Shown one piece after another: positions 33,951 to 47,690 of a stretch of 64,000 nt of DNA. Under the pieces are notes generated by a model. It ran no database searches. It was not told the DNA's origin and saw only the letters and a list, made by a program, of their open reading frames with translations. Position 1 is the first letter of the stretch. The number at the start of each line of letters is the position of its first letter. The stretch is from NCBI GenBank assembly GCA_013399115.1, contig VXAA01006435.1, positions 302,811 to 366,810 of the forward strand. Direction: 5' to 3'. This stretch comes from Anseranas semipalmata. Lineage: Eukaryota > Chordata > Aves > Anseriformes > Anseranatidae. Made by a program: the position numbers and the translations under genes.

Positions 33951-36900
33951 ACTATCACCTCCTCTGAAACCAGAGCACATCCCAGGCTAAGGAATTTATT
34001 GTTTGAGTTTTGCAATCAGAGTTAGTTTGTCGGGGGTTTATGCCCTGTGAGAAGTTCCTAGATCTCATATCTCTTTGGAATACACTCTCTCTCCCACGTT
34101 ATTTGATATGTTGGGAATAGCTATTTACTTCTCACACTTTGTGTGGCCTGAAGACTCAGATATTGCCAGACTGTTCCCAAACCTCTGTTTCCAGATTCAT
34201 AATCTAGTCTGTTATTCTGCACATCACAAGCCAAAGGACTTCAGTGAATTAACTCCCCCTTGAAACAGGGAATCCATTCTCCAGTCTGAAGTCTGTCAAG
34301 GACAGACTTCCCCCACCTCACCTTCAGCAAACTGTTACTGTGGTTAATTACCCTCCCATGTTAATCTCTCTATGAGATCCTGTCTCATCCTAAGACTCAT
34401 ACCTCCTTCTCGAGTTGCTTGAGATTTCACCCCTGATTGCTGATGGCATCCATTGTCCTGCTGATTTTAAAAAGCTCAGCTAGATCAGTTGCACAGGGAG
34501 GCTTAAGTGTTTCCAAGACCATAATGAAAATTCCTTTCTGTAGAAACTGTGACCCAGACATGAAACCCAACCCTCAGTGGGAGACTTCTAATTTCATAGG
34601 AGACAAAAGCCAAGCACGCTAAAAAAAAAAAAAAAANAAAAAAATTAAAAAAAAAAATGTCACTGGCTTGGAGAATGGGGATTTATCATTCAGGTATGAA
34701 GTGCTCCATCACCCTCTACCCATTGCTTTGTTTAGGGCTGAGGTTTTGTTGTTGTTCTTGGGATTTATTTTAAATCAACAGAATGGGTTTGGGAACACTT
34801 CGTGTCTGCCCTGCCTGGACAATGGGACAACTGAAAAGTTGAAAAGTTGGGCAGTTTTGAGGATCCAAGGCTCTTTTCTTTTCATCCTGCACGTGCTTAT
34901 TTGGACTAGAGGCCTAATTTGGTGAAGATCTGGGAGATTTAGAGGGTCATGTGGGACAAGCAGTGCATTTGTCTCCAGTGACAAGGCCACAGCAGCCTTT
35001 TTGACCATGACTCCTTCAGGCTCACCCCACACAGCTATGCTTGGTGGCTCACCCTTGCTCTGTCCAGGAACAACTGATCCCTGATGTGCCCACCCTTGTG
35101 GCATCCATCCAAGACAACGTTGTCTTTTTATCCAGAGACATTCCTCATCAAGCAACCCTGCCAGGGACGTCACCAAATGGGGTGGCCACCACACATCACC
35201 CATCGAGATGGTGCCTCTAGGCAGAGAGACCTACTGTGAGGAGCACATCCTGTCCATACAGATAGGATACTCAGCCACCTCAACCATTAGCTCCATTTGT
35301 CGTTTTTCAGGTGACAACTGCATTCACCAGAAACCGCTGTACATGTCCACGGAGCACCTCCATGCTTGGCTTGATGTCAGGATGTATGAGCCCAGCACAG
35401 AAACACCCATCACACACAAAAGAGTAAAGATATCCATGTATAACTTGTTATTTGATTTCATCCACAACAGTGTCAGCTCTGGTTTACATTTAAGTAGGAA
35501 AATATTCCCACAGGGTTTGAGCCTAAGGGATAAAATAGCCCCTATAAATCCTCAGCCTCATGTTCCTGGTTATACGTAACATGGTTATATGTCCATGTTA
35601 CATGTACTTATATCTCATCTGTTGAGCTAGGTTTAATATCAGGAAGCCAGGAATGTACAAACAGGATAAAAACCAAAATATTGTCTCAGTCTTAGCAGAG
35701 ACCAGGCAGGGAGAGGGAACCTCAGGGAACATTCACCCTCTTCTACCCACAGATAACCCAACAGCCAGTGGGAGAGTAGCAGGGAGTCTGTAGCAATCAA
35801 ACCAGTTTAGCAGATGCATGGGCAAACTCAGGATTTGTTGTTCATGCAGTTCACGTCAAAGATCCATGACCTCTAACATCTCCCTCCCCCATGGGTCATG
35901 ATGAACTCAGTAAAGACCAGGAGAAACCAGAGAAGCAGCATGGTGGTACAGACCCCATACCAACACCATGGCTTTGTGTGTAAGAGCCACGGTGCACCTT
36001 TTTTCCATGAAGTTACCTTTCTGTTACATCCATAATTAAGCAGGGCAAACAGGACTGTGTCCATGTTCAAAGTGCTGTAGAAATGCATTACAAATTTGGT
36101 CACCCGGTGGGTCCAACACAAAAGATGTTTTTGTATGGCCAGGCTCAGGACTAATTCTTCAAGTTCAGGCTCTGGCTACACCACATCCATGTCCAGATGA
36201 CTCCCAGGATGCCACCACATTCCTGTTCCCCTTTTTCCAGAGCCTGGGTTTCCAAATGGTCAAACAGGATGGCTGGGGATCAGGACTGTGGGCTGCAAAG
36301 CACCCATGTGCCATGCAATGTCATCAGAGCTGCAAGGATGTCCTTGTGCCTGGGAGGCTCTCAGCCTTTCTCCACACCAGACCATTGCAAAATCAGCTCT
36401 GGGAGGACTCTGCTTCTCATTTATTTCTCTTGGGCCCATCCATGCTTCCCCTATTAATCCTGCCAGATTTTAGTCAGTTCTTAAAGCAGTTCCAATTAAA
36501 TGGCTTTTCAATCAGTTTGATCTTAAGTGCTCTTGCCAGAAGTGCGGCACACCCGTGTAATCAGGAATTTCCTGCAGGACAGCTACTTTCTGAAAAAAGT
36601 TTGGATTTTCTCTTGGAAAACGATCCGCTCAAAAACAGAACTATGTGGCCTCATAGCCAACATTTTCCTTTTTATTTCTTCCAGAATTTGGAGTAGATTC
36701 TCCCCCTCCCCCTAAAATTTCATTCTCATCAAAATATTTCATGGAGAAAAAGCAAACCAAAAGCACTCTGCCCTGGCTCGGAGTTCAGACTCACAGGGAC
36801 TTTCACACAGCCCAGACCTGGGGCTTGAAAATGCTCTGGCTTCTTGGCAAAGCCTGCTCAGCAAAGTTGCTCGGAGTACCCACGTTTGCCCAAGGCACAC

Positions 36901-37100
36901 CTCCAACCAGTTTAACACCAGGGAAGCTAACCCAGTTCTAATAATTCCCAATATAGATCTGCTGAGGCTTTCCTTTCCAACAGTTTTTTTTTGTTTGTTT
37001 GTTAGCAGCAGCTATCTGAGGGACATGCTTTCAGGGTTGGCTCTTTCCCTCTTTCTCAGCCTCCAGACGACCAAGTCTTGATTTCATGCACATCATGTTT
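33951..37100. other. Non-coding interval, middle part 3
   Basis: No gene or named element seen. It contains an A-rich run with one N (34620-34658). The remainder is unique sequence with chance open frames only. Confidence 0.55.
34620..34658. repeat. A-rich run with one unresolved base
   Basis: Nearly pure A with an N at 34637 and a TT interruption. The unresolved base is a homopolymer sequencing problem. Confidence 0.9.
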
Positions 37101-37119
37101 TCCCCTTGCTCGCCACACA

Positions 37120-37480
37120 CCAGCCCAGAGGATCGCTGTGATTTATTCGAGCAACAACGGCGCACCCGGCGTTTATTCACCAGACCAGATTGATGCAAGA
37201 TAGACGAGCCGGGCTGCGCGCCTCCCTGCTCCTAATGCTGGGAGATTAGATAGGGAAGCCAGATAGCCTGGGTATGGAAGCAAGCAAATGAGCAACCCTA
37301 AATACCTTCCTAGACCCGGTGACCGTAAGTCCTTGGCGGTGGCTGGTCCTTGTGGGATAATGCCAGGAATAGGCATATTAAGCACATGAATGTCAAGTCC
37401 TAATTCATCTCTTTAATGTTGTACAGTAGCAGGACTGTACCCCCCTGCTGTGGTGTAATTTCACGCTGAGGAGTCTGATG
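37120..37480. promoter_or_regulatory. Candidate enhancer-like block
   Basis: Unique sequence retaining several CpGs together with homeodomain-type cores (GAGATTAGATA, CCTAATTCATC, CTCTTTAATG) and GCAAATGAGC. The mix of preserved CpG and AT-rich cores is unlike its surroundings. Weak evidence. Confidence 0.22.
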
Positions 37481-40400
37481 GGGCTTCCTGCAGACTGATC
37501 CTTTATGGATCAGAAAACTCACTTTCCCTTTGTGTTAGAGGGCCCAGAGATTATCTTATTAACCACCTCTGTGCCAGCACAAATTAAACACCAGGCTCCG
37601 TCTCTTCTGAGGACTCCTATTTGTGTGTCTTTCCCCCTCCTATCTGTTCACATTGCAGAGGTGAAGAACATTAAAAACCCAACCCTCTATCAACGGGTCT
37701 CATATTTATGTGAGCAGATGGGCTATTTTGCATTTTCTTGGCTCAGATGCAACACTGGCCTTGCTTGAACACTACATCAGTTTAAGCAGCTTGGGGCATC
37801 CACATTAGGGTTCCTGTATCCCCTTCCCAGGTTCTTCTTCTCTCATCTCCCTTCCCCAGAACAGATGATGTTTAAACCTACTTCAGTGCCCTGCAGATAC
37901 CACCAGCCCGAGAGATGCAAGCTCAACTGCAGGAGCAGGTCCACCTTGGGCACTGTGCTTCACATGGACCTGGCCCAGCTGGAGGAAAGGCTTCTTCTCT
38001 TCCACCAGCGTGGTCCACCAGACCGTGCCACTCCCACACTGACATCCCAAACACCACCAGAGCACGTGAGGCTGCCAAAACCTTCGCCAAGCTCTGCAAG
38101 AGCCAAACTGAGCCAGCCCTTAGGCAATTTGCAGGACCGTCAGGCAACCTGGTGGAGAGCTTGGCTCAGATGCCAAGGGACAGCAAGACATGGCAGGGAC
38201 TGGTCAGGACATCCCTGTTCCTCCAGAGATATCAGGCACTGCATGCAGGTCAGGAAGGAGCTGCAGGAAGGAGGCAGAAACCCCAATGTGTTCTCAGGGA
38301 CTCATCGGACAGGGGATTTTCCAATCAGAGGAGACAAAAGCCTTCTGCTTTCACCGCCCTGAATGATGCCAGAGGGCCACCCTGTAGCCACGTCCCAGCG
38401 TGTAACAGGGGATGATAGTTTATAATCTCATTTTCTGGGCTGGCTGCCCTTCTGGTGCCCCTCATGCTCCATGTAAATCATCTGGAGTCTGATTTCTCTG
38501 GCTCACAGGGCTGTTCTTCCCTCATCTGCTTCTAACAGGCTGCTGGCTGAGCAGGGAGCTTGTCAGCAAAAACAGTCCTGGTCCCAGGACAGTCCCACCA
38601 GCAGACCTGTGATTCAGCCTTGTGTGGACGCAGTGCTGCAGCTGGGGCAGGACTCCCGTCTACACGCAGTTTCGGCAGAATGGGAGCTCCCTTCCGGCTG
38701 CCCTCAATGGATTTCAATTATTTCTGTTTAGGATATTGTTCATAACTGCTCATGTTGTGTCAAGACACAGACCCCGTGGCAAGTTTCACCACCACCAACG
38801 GCCTTTTTGCAGCTTGTGAAAAATAACCTGCTTTTTATCTGCAGAAAATAGCATCGCCTGCGTCTTCTCATGGTGAATTCTTTAATGGCTCTCCAAGCAT
38901 TAAATAGTCCTTACCTGTCTATAAGGCTGTGTAAATCTCTTTCCAGCTGCTATCCTGCTGGAGTGGGATGCGCTGCTGAGCTCCATGGCTTGCAGAGCAG
39001 AGCCACCAACTACAGACACAGTTGTCCCATCCCTCCGAGCAGGGACAGAGCTGCCCCTCGCCTTGCTGGAGGCACAGGGCGACAGGAGCCCTCTCCCAGG
39101 ACCCTTTGCTCTTCTCCCTGGATGGATGCAGGAGAGCAGGACTTGGGCTGAGGAGGTGAATCCCACAGTGCTGCTTTCTCCTGGTGCTTTTCACGCAGGC
39201 GCCGGGGCTGCGGCTGCCTCCCCTCTGCTGTCTGCAGGGTCAGTGCCATGGCAGCATGGTGGGAGGAAAGGGACCTGGCAGAGGGAAGCTCTGGTCAGGG
39301 GCTGGCTCTAAGAATTTGGTCAGGAGTAAGGGTGGTTGGGTTTTCTTTTCTCATGCAGGGAGAATAGTGAGATATTTGTTGGTTTAATTGTGATGGAATT
39401 CTCATTCTTATTTTATTTTTCCATAGGAAGAAACAAACTCCTCGCTTCTTTCTACCCCAGCTTTGCTTTAAAGTACAGCAATACGGAAAATGGACAGCAG
39501 CTAGAAACCTCTTCTCAGTTCTCCAGGAGGAACTGAACTATTTCTTTCTTTTGCTTTTTTTTTTTTTTTTCTGCAAACAACCTGCTTAAGAAAGCCCCTG
39601 GGGGAAACATGCAACTTGAACCCTTTATTTCTGCATTTTCTGTCTGACAACTCTCTCCTCTGCCTGTGTGAGCTGGGTCAGGTTTGGCTTGGGCTTGGGG
39701 CTTTTATGCTCTTTCCAGCCAAGGATTTGAAGGTGACAGGAGAGGCTTTTGAAGCTGTGTAGGGTCCTGAGGTCCTGCTGGATGGAAAGCACGACCTGCA
39801 GCTGAGAGGCAGCACCTCCAGCTGCAGAAGCAGAGCTGAAGCCATTCAATAGCAGAGATTGGTGCAGGTTACGGGCAAAGCAAATCAGAAGGGAGTTGTA
39901 AGAGCAACCCATGTGCATGCCGAGCTGCTCATTTGCTGTTGGACACAGCTCTTGGCTCCCTGCACAGTATGCATGGAGCTGCAGGTCCCGGTGAAGCTCC
40001 TGCCCATGCAGCAGCAAGCAGATTGAAGGGGACAAGCGGTGAAGGCAGCGTCCCCGCAGTGTCCCCAGGGAGTGCCAATGCAGGCGGTCAGCTTCACCTT
40101 GCAAAGGGAAGATTTTCGGTGTGAATAAATGCAAAGCCCCCTATTCTGCCTGGCACAGTGGGTTTCCCTGAGACTCAGCCCGTGCCTTGACGAAGGACCC
40201 CTTCCAATCCGCGAGCCGCCAGATCCCAGAGCAGAAGGGAGGACAGTTTGTTTAGACCTATGTGGGTTAGGCAGCTCAGACTTTATTCTTGCACTTTGAT
40301 AGGTTCCTAAATGAAAATCCAATAATATTTTAAGCAGAACGAGTTCGCATGAAAGTCATTTCTAAATCGCCCGGCTCATCCTACCTGTCGGCTGGATTCT

Positions 40401-40560
40401 CCATCCCCACTGGGCTAAGCCTGGTGTAACGGCACTGCTCCCAGCGGCGTTACTCCCCAGAGCAGAGTCTGGCCCCGCCGGGAGAGCACCCGCTCCGCCT
40501 GCTTTAATGAACATGTAAATAGACGGGCGGCTTCCGAGCAGAGTGACCCTGCAGTCAGGA
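37481..40560. other. Non-coding interval, distal part 1
   Basis: No gene recognised. Open frames of up to about 170 codons occur on both strands in this GC-richer stretch, but they overlap each other on opposite strands and show no conserved motif. A T run lies at 39556-39570. Confidence 0.55.
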
Positions 40561-41215
40561 AGTTCTCCCAAGCAGCTCGGAGAAATAATACTTTATTCCT
40601 GGCGGTGCAAATAACTGATAGGGACTGGCTAAGAAGGGTTCATGCAAATACTCCCGAATTAAGCTCCGTCTGAAGTGAGAAAGGGAAGATGATAAACACA
40701 CCCGGCTTTAAAACTGCAAAATATGCTTTGCAGGCATGAAACTGGAGGAGTAACAAAACTATCTGACATCATATTAAACAGCAAAGCATTTCTTATTCTC
40801 AGGGCTGCAGTTACCTAAAACCAGAGTCCCATTAAAGAGTCCTAACTATTATTTACATTTCTAAATCTTAAAACCATTAACAAAAGCCACTTAATTCAAT
40901 TACTTTCCCTGGGCGCCGATGTTATTACATTATTGTCACGAAGCCCAGTTTGGCTCTGGGTTTCTCTTTTTTTTTTTAATTCATTCCTCTTTTCTCTGCG
41001 CCGAGTGCCTCCCCCACCTCCTCGTCTCCCTCTCCCTCGATGTCATTGTGTAGAACTAATGGGGTAAACTGAAATGGTATCTGTCCTCATTGACAGGTTT
41101 ATGAGAATTTAATAAAGCGTGGCGCGGATAAAATGAGATATTACAAGGCCACACAAAGCTGATTGACTTCTCCACGTCAGCATTTTTATTTGGTTATTTA
41201 TTTATTTCTTCTCAA
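40560..41215. promoter_or_regulatory. Candidate conserved enhancer block (POU, PBX/MEIS, homeodomain motifs)
   Basis: About 650 bp of unique AT-rich sequence with a perfect octamer ATGCAAAT at 40642-40649, further TGCAAAT, a TGACAG MEIS-type core near 41092, TGATTGAC (PBX-type) at 41160-41167, and many TAAT/ATTA cores (CGAATTAAGC, CATTAACAAA, CTTAATTCAATTA). It has no open frame of note and is the densest such block in the interval. Role and target gene are inferred from position only, about 26 kb from DMBX1 and 7 kb from the hydrolase gene. Confidence 0.35.
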
Positions 41216-44200
41216 CGCAGGGGTGATCTCACTAGTCCAGGGGAGATAAGAGGGGGAAGGAAAACGCAGGGGGGTCCCAAGGACTGATCGATCGATAGAC
41301 TTGCTCCTTGTGAGCACCGATGCCTCGGTGGCCTCGATGCTTTGCGGTTTTCTGATCGCTCTGGGAAGATGAGGAGTGAGGGCCCCTCCGCCACTGCCTG
41401 TGCCTGCTCACAGCCCTCGTACCCCCGCAGAGCTGGGGGCAGCTCACCAGCAACAGCTTCCCCCTCGCCGGGGTCCCCACTGCTTTGCCACTGCGGGGTC
41501 TGAACCAGGGACCAGCTGCCGGTTGTGCCGGGCACTGCCGAGATGTATCGGCATTGCGCCAGCTGTGTGTCCATGTAGGTGTGACATCTGAGGTGATGCT
41601 AAAATGGTCCCTCTGCACCCACCTGGTGGGCCCACCCCAGACCCAGAGCACATCGATATGCCAATCGATGCAAGGCAAGCACAACCCACAGCAGGACTCA
41701 GAGGGTCCCCAAGAGGGATGGAACCAACCAGCTCCAGCAAAGTGTCTGCTCTGTGCCTCAGTTTCCCCTCTTGCTCGATGCCCATCCTGTCTGTGTAAAT
41801 GTGAATTGCAGAACACCCGGGGGTCTGCACCGATCAAACCTTCCCTCCAGGACTTCTGGGAAAATCAGTGTGTATATTTAAGTGTGTTTGATTTCATCCC
41901 ATGGCACACAGGGAGAGCTGGAAATCCGGTTGGTGCAGTAACTGGCTGGCTGTCTCCCTCTCCTGGCCTCTTCAGAAAGCAGAGCTCAAGGGAAAAAAAA
42001 AAAAAAAAAAAGGACAAATCTGGGGCAAATTTGGGGTTTATGTACTTTATTCCAGGCAAGGAAAACCACAGTACTGGTGGCCAAGGAGGTCTGGGCTCAG
42101 CCCAGTCACACTCAGAGATGCACCAGGTCTCAGGAACACACTCGTGACTTAGGACCCCCCTTAAATTTTGATCCCAAACAGTGGAAGAACATTTCTTTGG
42201 GGGAAGAGTGTCGGGATTAAACTTGGGGCTGCTCCTGTTAGACTCAAAACCTGGCTTCATGCTCAGATAATTTTAACCTTTTCCCCCTTTCTGCAATACG
42301 CAGTCAGAGTGGGTGGCGACGATGACTTTGCTGATTCCAGAGCGCAGGCAGAGGCCCGATCCTGGGTGCTACCATAAATCCTCGTAGCAGTGATGCTGCC
42401 AGTCTCTGAGCACTGACAATTTGCAGAATCACGCCCTGCTGAAACGTCTTGCTTAGCAAAAATAGCCAGGTTCAAACGGACCAACAGCAAATCTTCCATC
42501 ATTTTATAAAAGCACTTAAAATCGCTTGAAATCAAAGCTTTGCTCCCTTCAAAAGCTTGGGCTGTCCCATCAACAAATGAGCCAGAAAAAAGCCTTCGGC
42601 TTCATTCAGTGCTCGTTGCAAATCGAGGGCACAATGCAGGTTTTTAGGGCGCAAAAGCCTCCGAGCACCAGCTTTCCACCAGGACAGCAGCTCAATCCTG
42701 CTCTCTGGTGGCTCACACCTGAAAGGCCAAATGCAACCAGGCGCGGTATCTTCCGAGCACTGTGGTGCCCCATGTGCTGGAAGGGGTCTGTGCCCCCCTT
42801 TCTTTATTAACTTAGCTCACTATACATCTCAGAAGGCAGCTATTAAAAAAAAAAAAAAAGATGGAGATCATCAAAGATGATGATGGGGGGGGTGATGGAC
42901 TCCATAAAGGGGCTCCAAACAACCCCCTTCTTTTAAGAGCCCCCTCCAAAATTCTTTGCACCGTGGGAAGCATCCTGCTGCTCTGCACACATCACTCACA
43001 ACCCATGCCACAGCCTTTCCTGGGCTGACCCTCTCTATGAACACACTCCCAGTACCGTGTCTCCCTGCCGAAGGGCCACAAGGTGCGGAGCACGCACTTC
43101 TTGCAAAGTTCCTCACCCCATCCCCACTGAGATGTCTATCTTCTGCCAGCCCCACTGATGTGGCAGCACAACAGGTTCACTCAAAGAACAGGGCGTAAGC
43201 AGATTTCCTTTGGGGATACCACCTCTGCTGTTCCCACCACCACCATCTGTCTCCCAGAGCTGGGCAACCACTGCTCAAGACCCCAGGAATGGTTTTATCA
43301 ATTCAGCACACCACAAAGCAGCATCCCATAAAGCCTGGTCTCATCCTTTGCTGTTCTGAGAAGCATTTGACCATCTTACCCATGCTGGCTTCAACCTGTA
43401 AAGTTTTCAACACAGAGATGACCTTCTATTCTTTGCTCGATAATGCACATTAAAGAAGGGGCCAAACGTGACCACCCTTCACCAACTTTTCTGCTCTGGC
43501 TCTGCTCCCACTCCCAAAGCACAAGAGGTGCTCAGTGTGGAAATGTATGTAAATCTTTGGCAGTATCCACAATAACCCCGTATCTCCTGCTCTCTTTCTC
43601 TGTCTGAGCTGCTGGAGTATTTACAGTGTAGCAGTGCCAGCACGAGGCATTTCTGCTGATGAATGCACTCAATCTAAGCACAGTTTTATGTATCATTAAT
43701 TTCTTTAGCATTCAAAAAAATAACTTTTTTGATGGCAGATAATACTGTAATCACTCACAATTGCCAACACAATTATCTTCATTCAGCTGTGTAAAACAAC
43801 TACAGGAGTAATTTTAGCCACTTAAATTTTCTCTCTCTTTTTTTTTTTCCTTATTTTTTAATGTTCACATGAAATGCAAAGCTGTTCGGACTTGGGTTGC
43901 TGTAAGACAGGCACTACTAGAAACAAGTCTCCACTCCCCCATTTGCATAGAGAGGAGTTTTTCAGAGCCTGACCCCAGTGCTTGCAAGGTGCACTGTTTG
44001 CTTGAGGTGTTTTAAACAATCCTAGGGATCTCCCAAAAGGTCCTCCCCATCCTGCAGACCCCGCTGCTAGGACCTGTTCAACTTTTCCTTACTCTCCATC
44101 AAGCGACCACGCAATAGCTGCTCCATGTTCAATACAGAACAGCTGACTGGAGGTGAGAACCACTTACCAAAATCCCATGTCCCTTTCTATCCAAAAAGCT

Positions 44201-46813
44201 CCATAATTTGGCACACCAAATGGATGCCCCCATGCCCATTTATTGTGCCTGCCCACCTGAAACTCACCTGGGCTGGGATTCAACCCTGAGATACCAGCAC
44301 TCCACAAGGCCGGAGGGAATACCACCACTAAGGACCTTTCTTCCTCCAGCAGGAGTCAGCTGCTCTCCTTTGGTAGGAAACATTTTGGGGAGCCTCATGG
44401 CAGCCTGGCAAGAACCCCAGGGCAGGTCTGAAACCAGCTGGCTGCAGGGGGAGCAGAGCAGCAAAGTTTCTGATCGGAGCAGCAAAGTTTGCTATCAGGG
44501 AAAAAATCTTGTGGGCAGGGCTGCCCCTGTGAGCCCCAGCCGCTGCATGTCCCTGGGATGCTGGCAATACCCGGAATTGCTCCTGCTCACCCTTCTCTGG
44601 CCACTGGCTTGCTTTCTGCCTTGCCTCCTGAGGTTTGCATGCTTGCTGCTCATGTTGGGAGCTTGTGGATGATGAGGCTTGCAGGGTGGACATTTGGTGG
44701 TCTCTTCTGAGCTAAAGGTCTGCTGTTCTCAGTTTCTTCATCCGCGGGGTCTTCCCTGCCCTTTGCCTGATTTTGGAGGTCGAGGCTAGACCAGAACCAT
44801 CTCACTTGTGGCTTTTGACACTGCATAGATGAAATCCATTTCTAGCTAGCAGGATGCAGTGGTGAGCAGAAGCAGCAAAAAAATAAAAATAAAAAATAAC
44901 ACAGTTCAGGCTTGTGACTAGCCCTGATGACTCACCCCCAAATAAGGGGACAAGGGAAAATATCTAAAATATCTTGCAACTCATGTGATCCTTAGTGGTG
45001 ACAGGAACACCACAGAGCAACCCTTTCTTCTGGTTTCTCATTTCCTGGACGTGGTGCAGGTAGCTGTCACACAAAGCACCTTCTGGCTGACTTCTAAAGT
45101 GTTGGCATAAAAGCACAGAGCAGAACACAAAGGGCAGTCACCTCTCTAGACTGTGCAGGCCACCATCCTGAGCTTATTCTTTAAGATCATGTTGTTAGCA
45201 AAAAGAGAAAACCCACTAGTACCTTCTGGGAGATTCTCTGCAATTTCCTATTTGACCCAAGAAGTGCTTCATCTCAGGCTTTCCCTCTGACGGTCCCTTT
45301 GAAAAACTTCAGGAGCTGCACACTTCTCCTGGAGGGCTGTGTCTGATCCGTGAGCCCTAAGCTGACGAGTACTGTTTTTTAAAAAACTCCCTGAGCTAAA
45401 CCAAGCATGGCCATAGCAAATCTGTTCCAAAGTATGCATGAGGTTACCTGGGAACAACTCAGTGAGGAACAGGCTTCCTCATGACCAATCCAGAAAACCT
45501 TCCTGTAATCAATATCTGATGTTCGTTCAGCTTTGGATGAACCTCATCCAAGGCTCAAAGCAGGACTTTTCCCCCTGGTTAGTGAGCTAACTGCTGGAAA
45601 TACAGCTTGGACCTGCTTCCAGAGGGCCAGACCCTGGGAGGGGGTGATCGGCAGCTGGTGGCAGGAGCAGGTTGTTAACCTCTGGGAAGCAGCCTAAAAG
45701 CAGGAGATGAAATGGAAGTATGGAAGCGTGTGGATTCCTGGGTGAACAGAGAACAATTGCTTATTGCTTATTCTGACTTAAAGGACAGAAAACGAAATCG
45801 GCCAAGGACGGCAGACAGGAGATGTTGTTTCCTGCAGCGTGTGGATAAACCATGGCTCTGCCTGCTGCAGGACGCTGTGAATGCCAGAACTGGGTTGCTT
45901 CACGCAAGAAATATCTGCACATGCATGCAGCTATTAGTCACTAAAACCGAACCTCTGGCTTGAGAAACCAGAGATCTCCAGGCGTCAGGAGACGGCGTAG
46001 GGAAAACATTCCTGTGTGTTTACCATGCCCTTGGTGTGTGCTCTGGGCTGCTGTCAGATGAACCAGGGCTAGCTGGTCCTTGAGCCTGAGCTGGTCCTGC
46101 CGATCAGGTGTGATGTGTGATGCCTGGAAGAAGACAATGCATTTCTGCCCCTCCTGTGGTAAACACAGGGTTACAGCATCTCTGGGGTGTGGTGACACCC
46201 ACCCATCCACACCCCCGCAGATACACAGAAGGGTGTGGGCTGTGGGGACACAGGCGTTCCCTCCAGCTGCTCCTCCCCACCCCCCTTGCGCAAAGGCTCC
46301 AGCCCTGCCAGGCAGTGGGGGAGACGCAGGGGCAGGATCCATCCTCACTTCCAGCACCCCAGGATTGAAGCCTCCATTGCTGCAGCATATGGGCAGCCCC
46401 ATGGGCACAGAAGCAGACAATCTCCACTTGCTCATCTGGCGAGGACAGGCTGGTGTCCCAAAGGGACATCAGGACATCAGTAGCCTCACAAGACGGCAGT
46501 CAGGACACCCCCCAGCCCATGGGGAGCGTGTTAAAACCCCATGTTAAAATACTTCAAGTGCACCTGTTTTTGCCACCTGCAAAGAAACATCCTTATTTTG
46601 GCACTGTGCTGCCAAGGGGTGAGACTGGTGCTGCTGAGGAGGGTGTGCAGCCTCCAGCATGAGAAGCAGGGAGGAGCACGAAGCTATCAGCATCTGCCTT
46701 CATCCTCCCTGCAAGGGCAACCCCACTGATCCTGCTTCCCTCTGAGCAGTCTGCATGCATGGGGCTGCAGATCCTCCAAGCCCCACAGTCTGAAAGAGGG
46801 GGAAAAAAAAGGG
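41216..46813. other. Non-coding interval, distal part 2
   Basis: No gene recognised. A GC-rich part at 41220-41840 gives overlapping long open frames on both strands without family resemblance. A runs lie at 41993-42011 and 42845-42859. An AT-rich block at 43640-43870 and an octamer ATTTGCAT at 43941-43948 are the only notable motifs. Confidence 0.55.
43640..43870. promoter_or_regulatory. Candidate enhancer-like block
   Basis: A unique AT-rich stretch with ATCATTAATTTC, TGTAATCACTC, CACAATTATC and GAGTAATTTTA, a cluster of homeodomain-type cores with no open frame. Texture-based call only. Confidence 0.22.
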
Positions 46814-46854
46814 NNNNNNNNNNNNNNNNNNNNNNNNNNNNNNNNNNNNNNNNN
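46814..46854. other. Assembly gap (41 N)
   Basis: A run of N between GGG and GGGGGG, in purine-rich sequence about 1 kb upstream of the hydrolase gene. Some upstream sequence may be missing. Confidence 1.
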
Positions 46855-47690
46855 GGGGGGAAGGAAAAGAAAAGGGGAGGGGAGGCAGGGTCTGGGAAAT
46901 AAAGGTTATTCTTGCGTATAATTTGTTTGACCCAGATAAACAGGGAGTTGCTTGTCCTCAAATAGAGAGCAAGAAGCTGTAAGCAATGAGTTAAGAGAGC
47001 CGAATATTCCCAAGGCTTCAACACCCGTCAGCAAAGCCAGTGCCAGGACTCTGTGTACATACGGAGTGGCATTTCTGTCTGGGGGGGAGCCAGGCTCTGG
47101 TGCTGCCAGAGCAGCCCTGACAGCCCGAAGGCTGAAGTAAAGCAGGTGGCCTGAGCAACAACAGCAGGAAAAATCAAGGCTGGGGGCATTTTCTAGCTCA
47201 GCATTGCATCTGCCAGGGGTGAGAAGACACCCCAAATCCTTCCCAGCAGGCTTTCCACAATCCTATAGACAGCATCCAAACTGGATAGCGTGAAATATTT
47301 GGGCATGAACTTTTGCAAACAGTGAGGATTTTTCAGGACGGACCCCATGAAAGGCTGGAGAGAAAGAAATCGTATTGGAGTTTCCCTCAAAACGGAGTGC
47401 AGGGCCCCACCAAGCACTTGTCTGCGTTGAGTTTTCCATGTCGGAGGCTGCCGCGCAGCAAAGCACAGGCACACACCCATGCTCTGCCTGGGATGAAGCA
47501 GACTGGCTGGGACTTCTCTTTTTCTTTCTCTTTCTCTTTTTCTTTTTTCCCCACACAGATGCCTGGCTTCAGGAAACACGGAGGAGCCAGGTATCGTTGG
47601 GACCCCCTGGCTCTTTCGACGTGCCTAGCCAAGGTTATTCCCAGAGAGCTGAAAAATCACAGGGAGGCGGTTAGACAGACACAAACCCCG
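46855..47690. other. Region upstream of the FAAH promoter
   Basis: No coding exon seen. It carries a pyrimidine-rich TTTCTC-type tract at about 47516-47550. CpG density rises sharply toward the hydrolase start codon. Confidence 0.6.

Noticed and set aside
37865..38415. Two overlapping plus-strand frames of about 165 codons
   Set aside because: Two frames of the same strand are open at once, which points to low stop density rather than selection; no motif recognised.
39625..40322. Minus-strand frames of 169 and 145 codons
   Set aside because: Overlapping frames with Leu/Cys/His-biased chance-like composition and no conserved motif.
41232..42147. Overlapping 201-codon (minus) and 220-codon (plus) open frames
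   Set aside because: They overlap on opposite strands in GC-rich DNA; the plus frame runs through an A homopolymer coding a Lys run. No domain or codon pattern suggests a gene.
46080..46547. 155-codon plus-strand and 164-codon minus-strand frames
   Set aside because: Mutually overlapping frames in GC-rich DNA without family resemblance.
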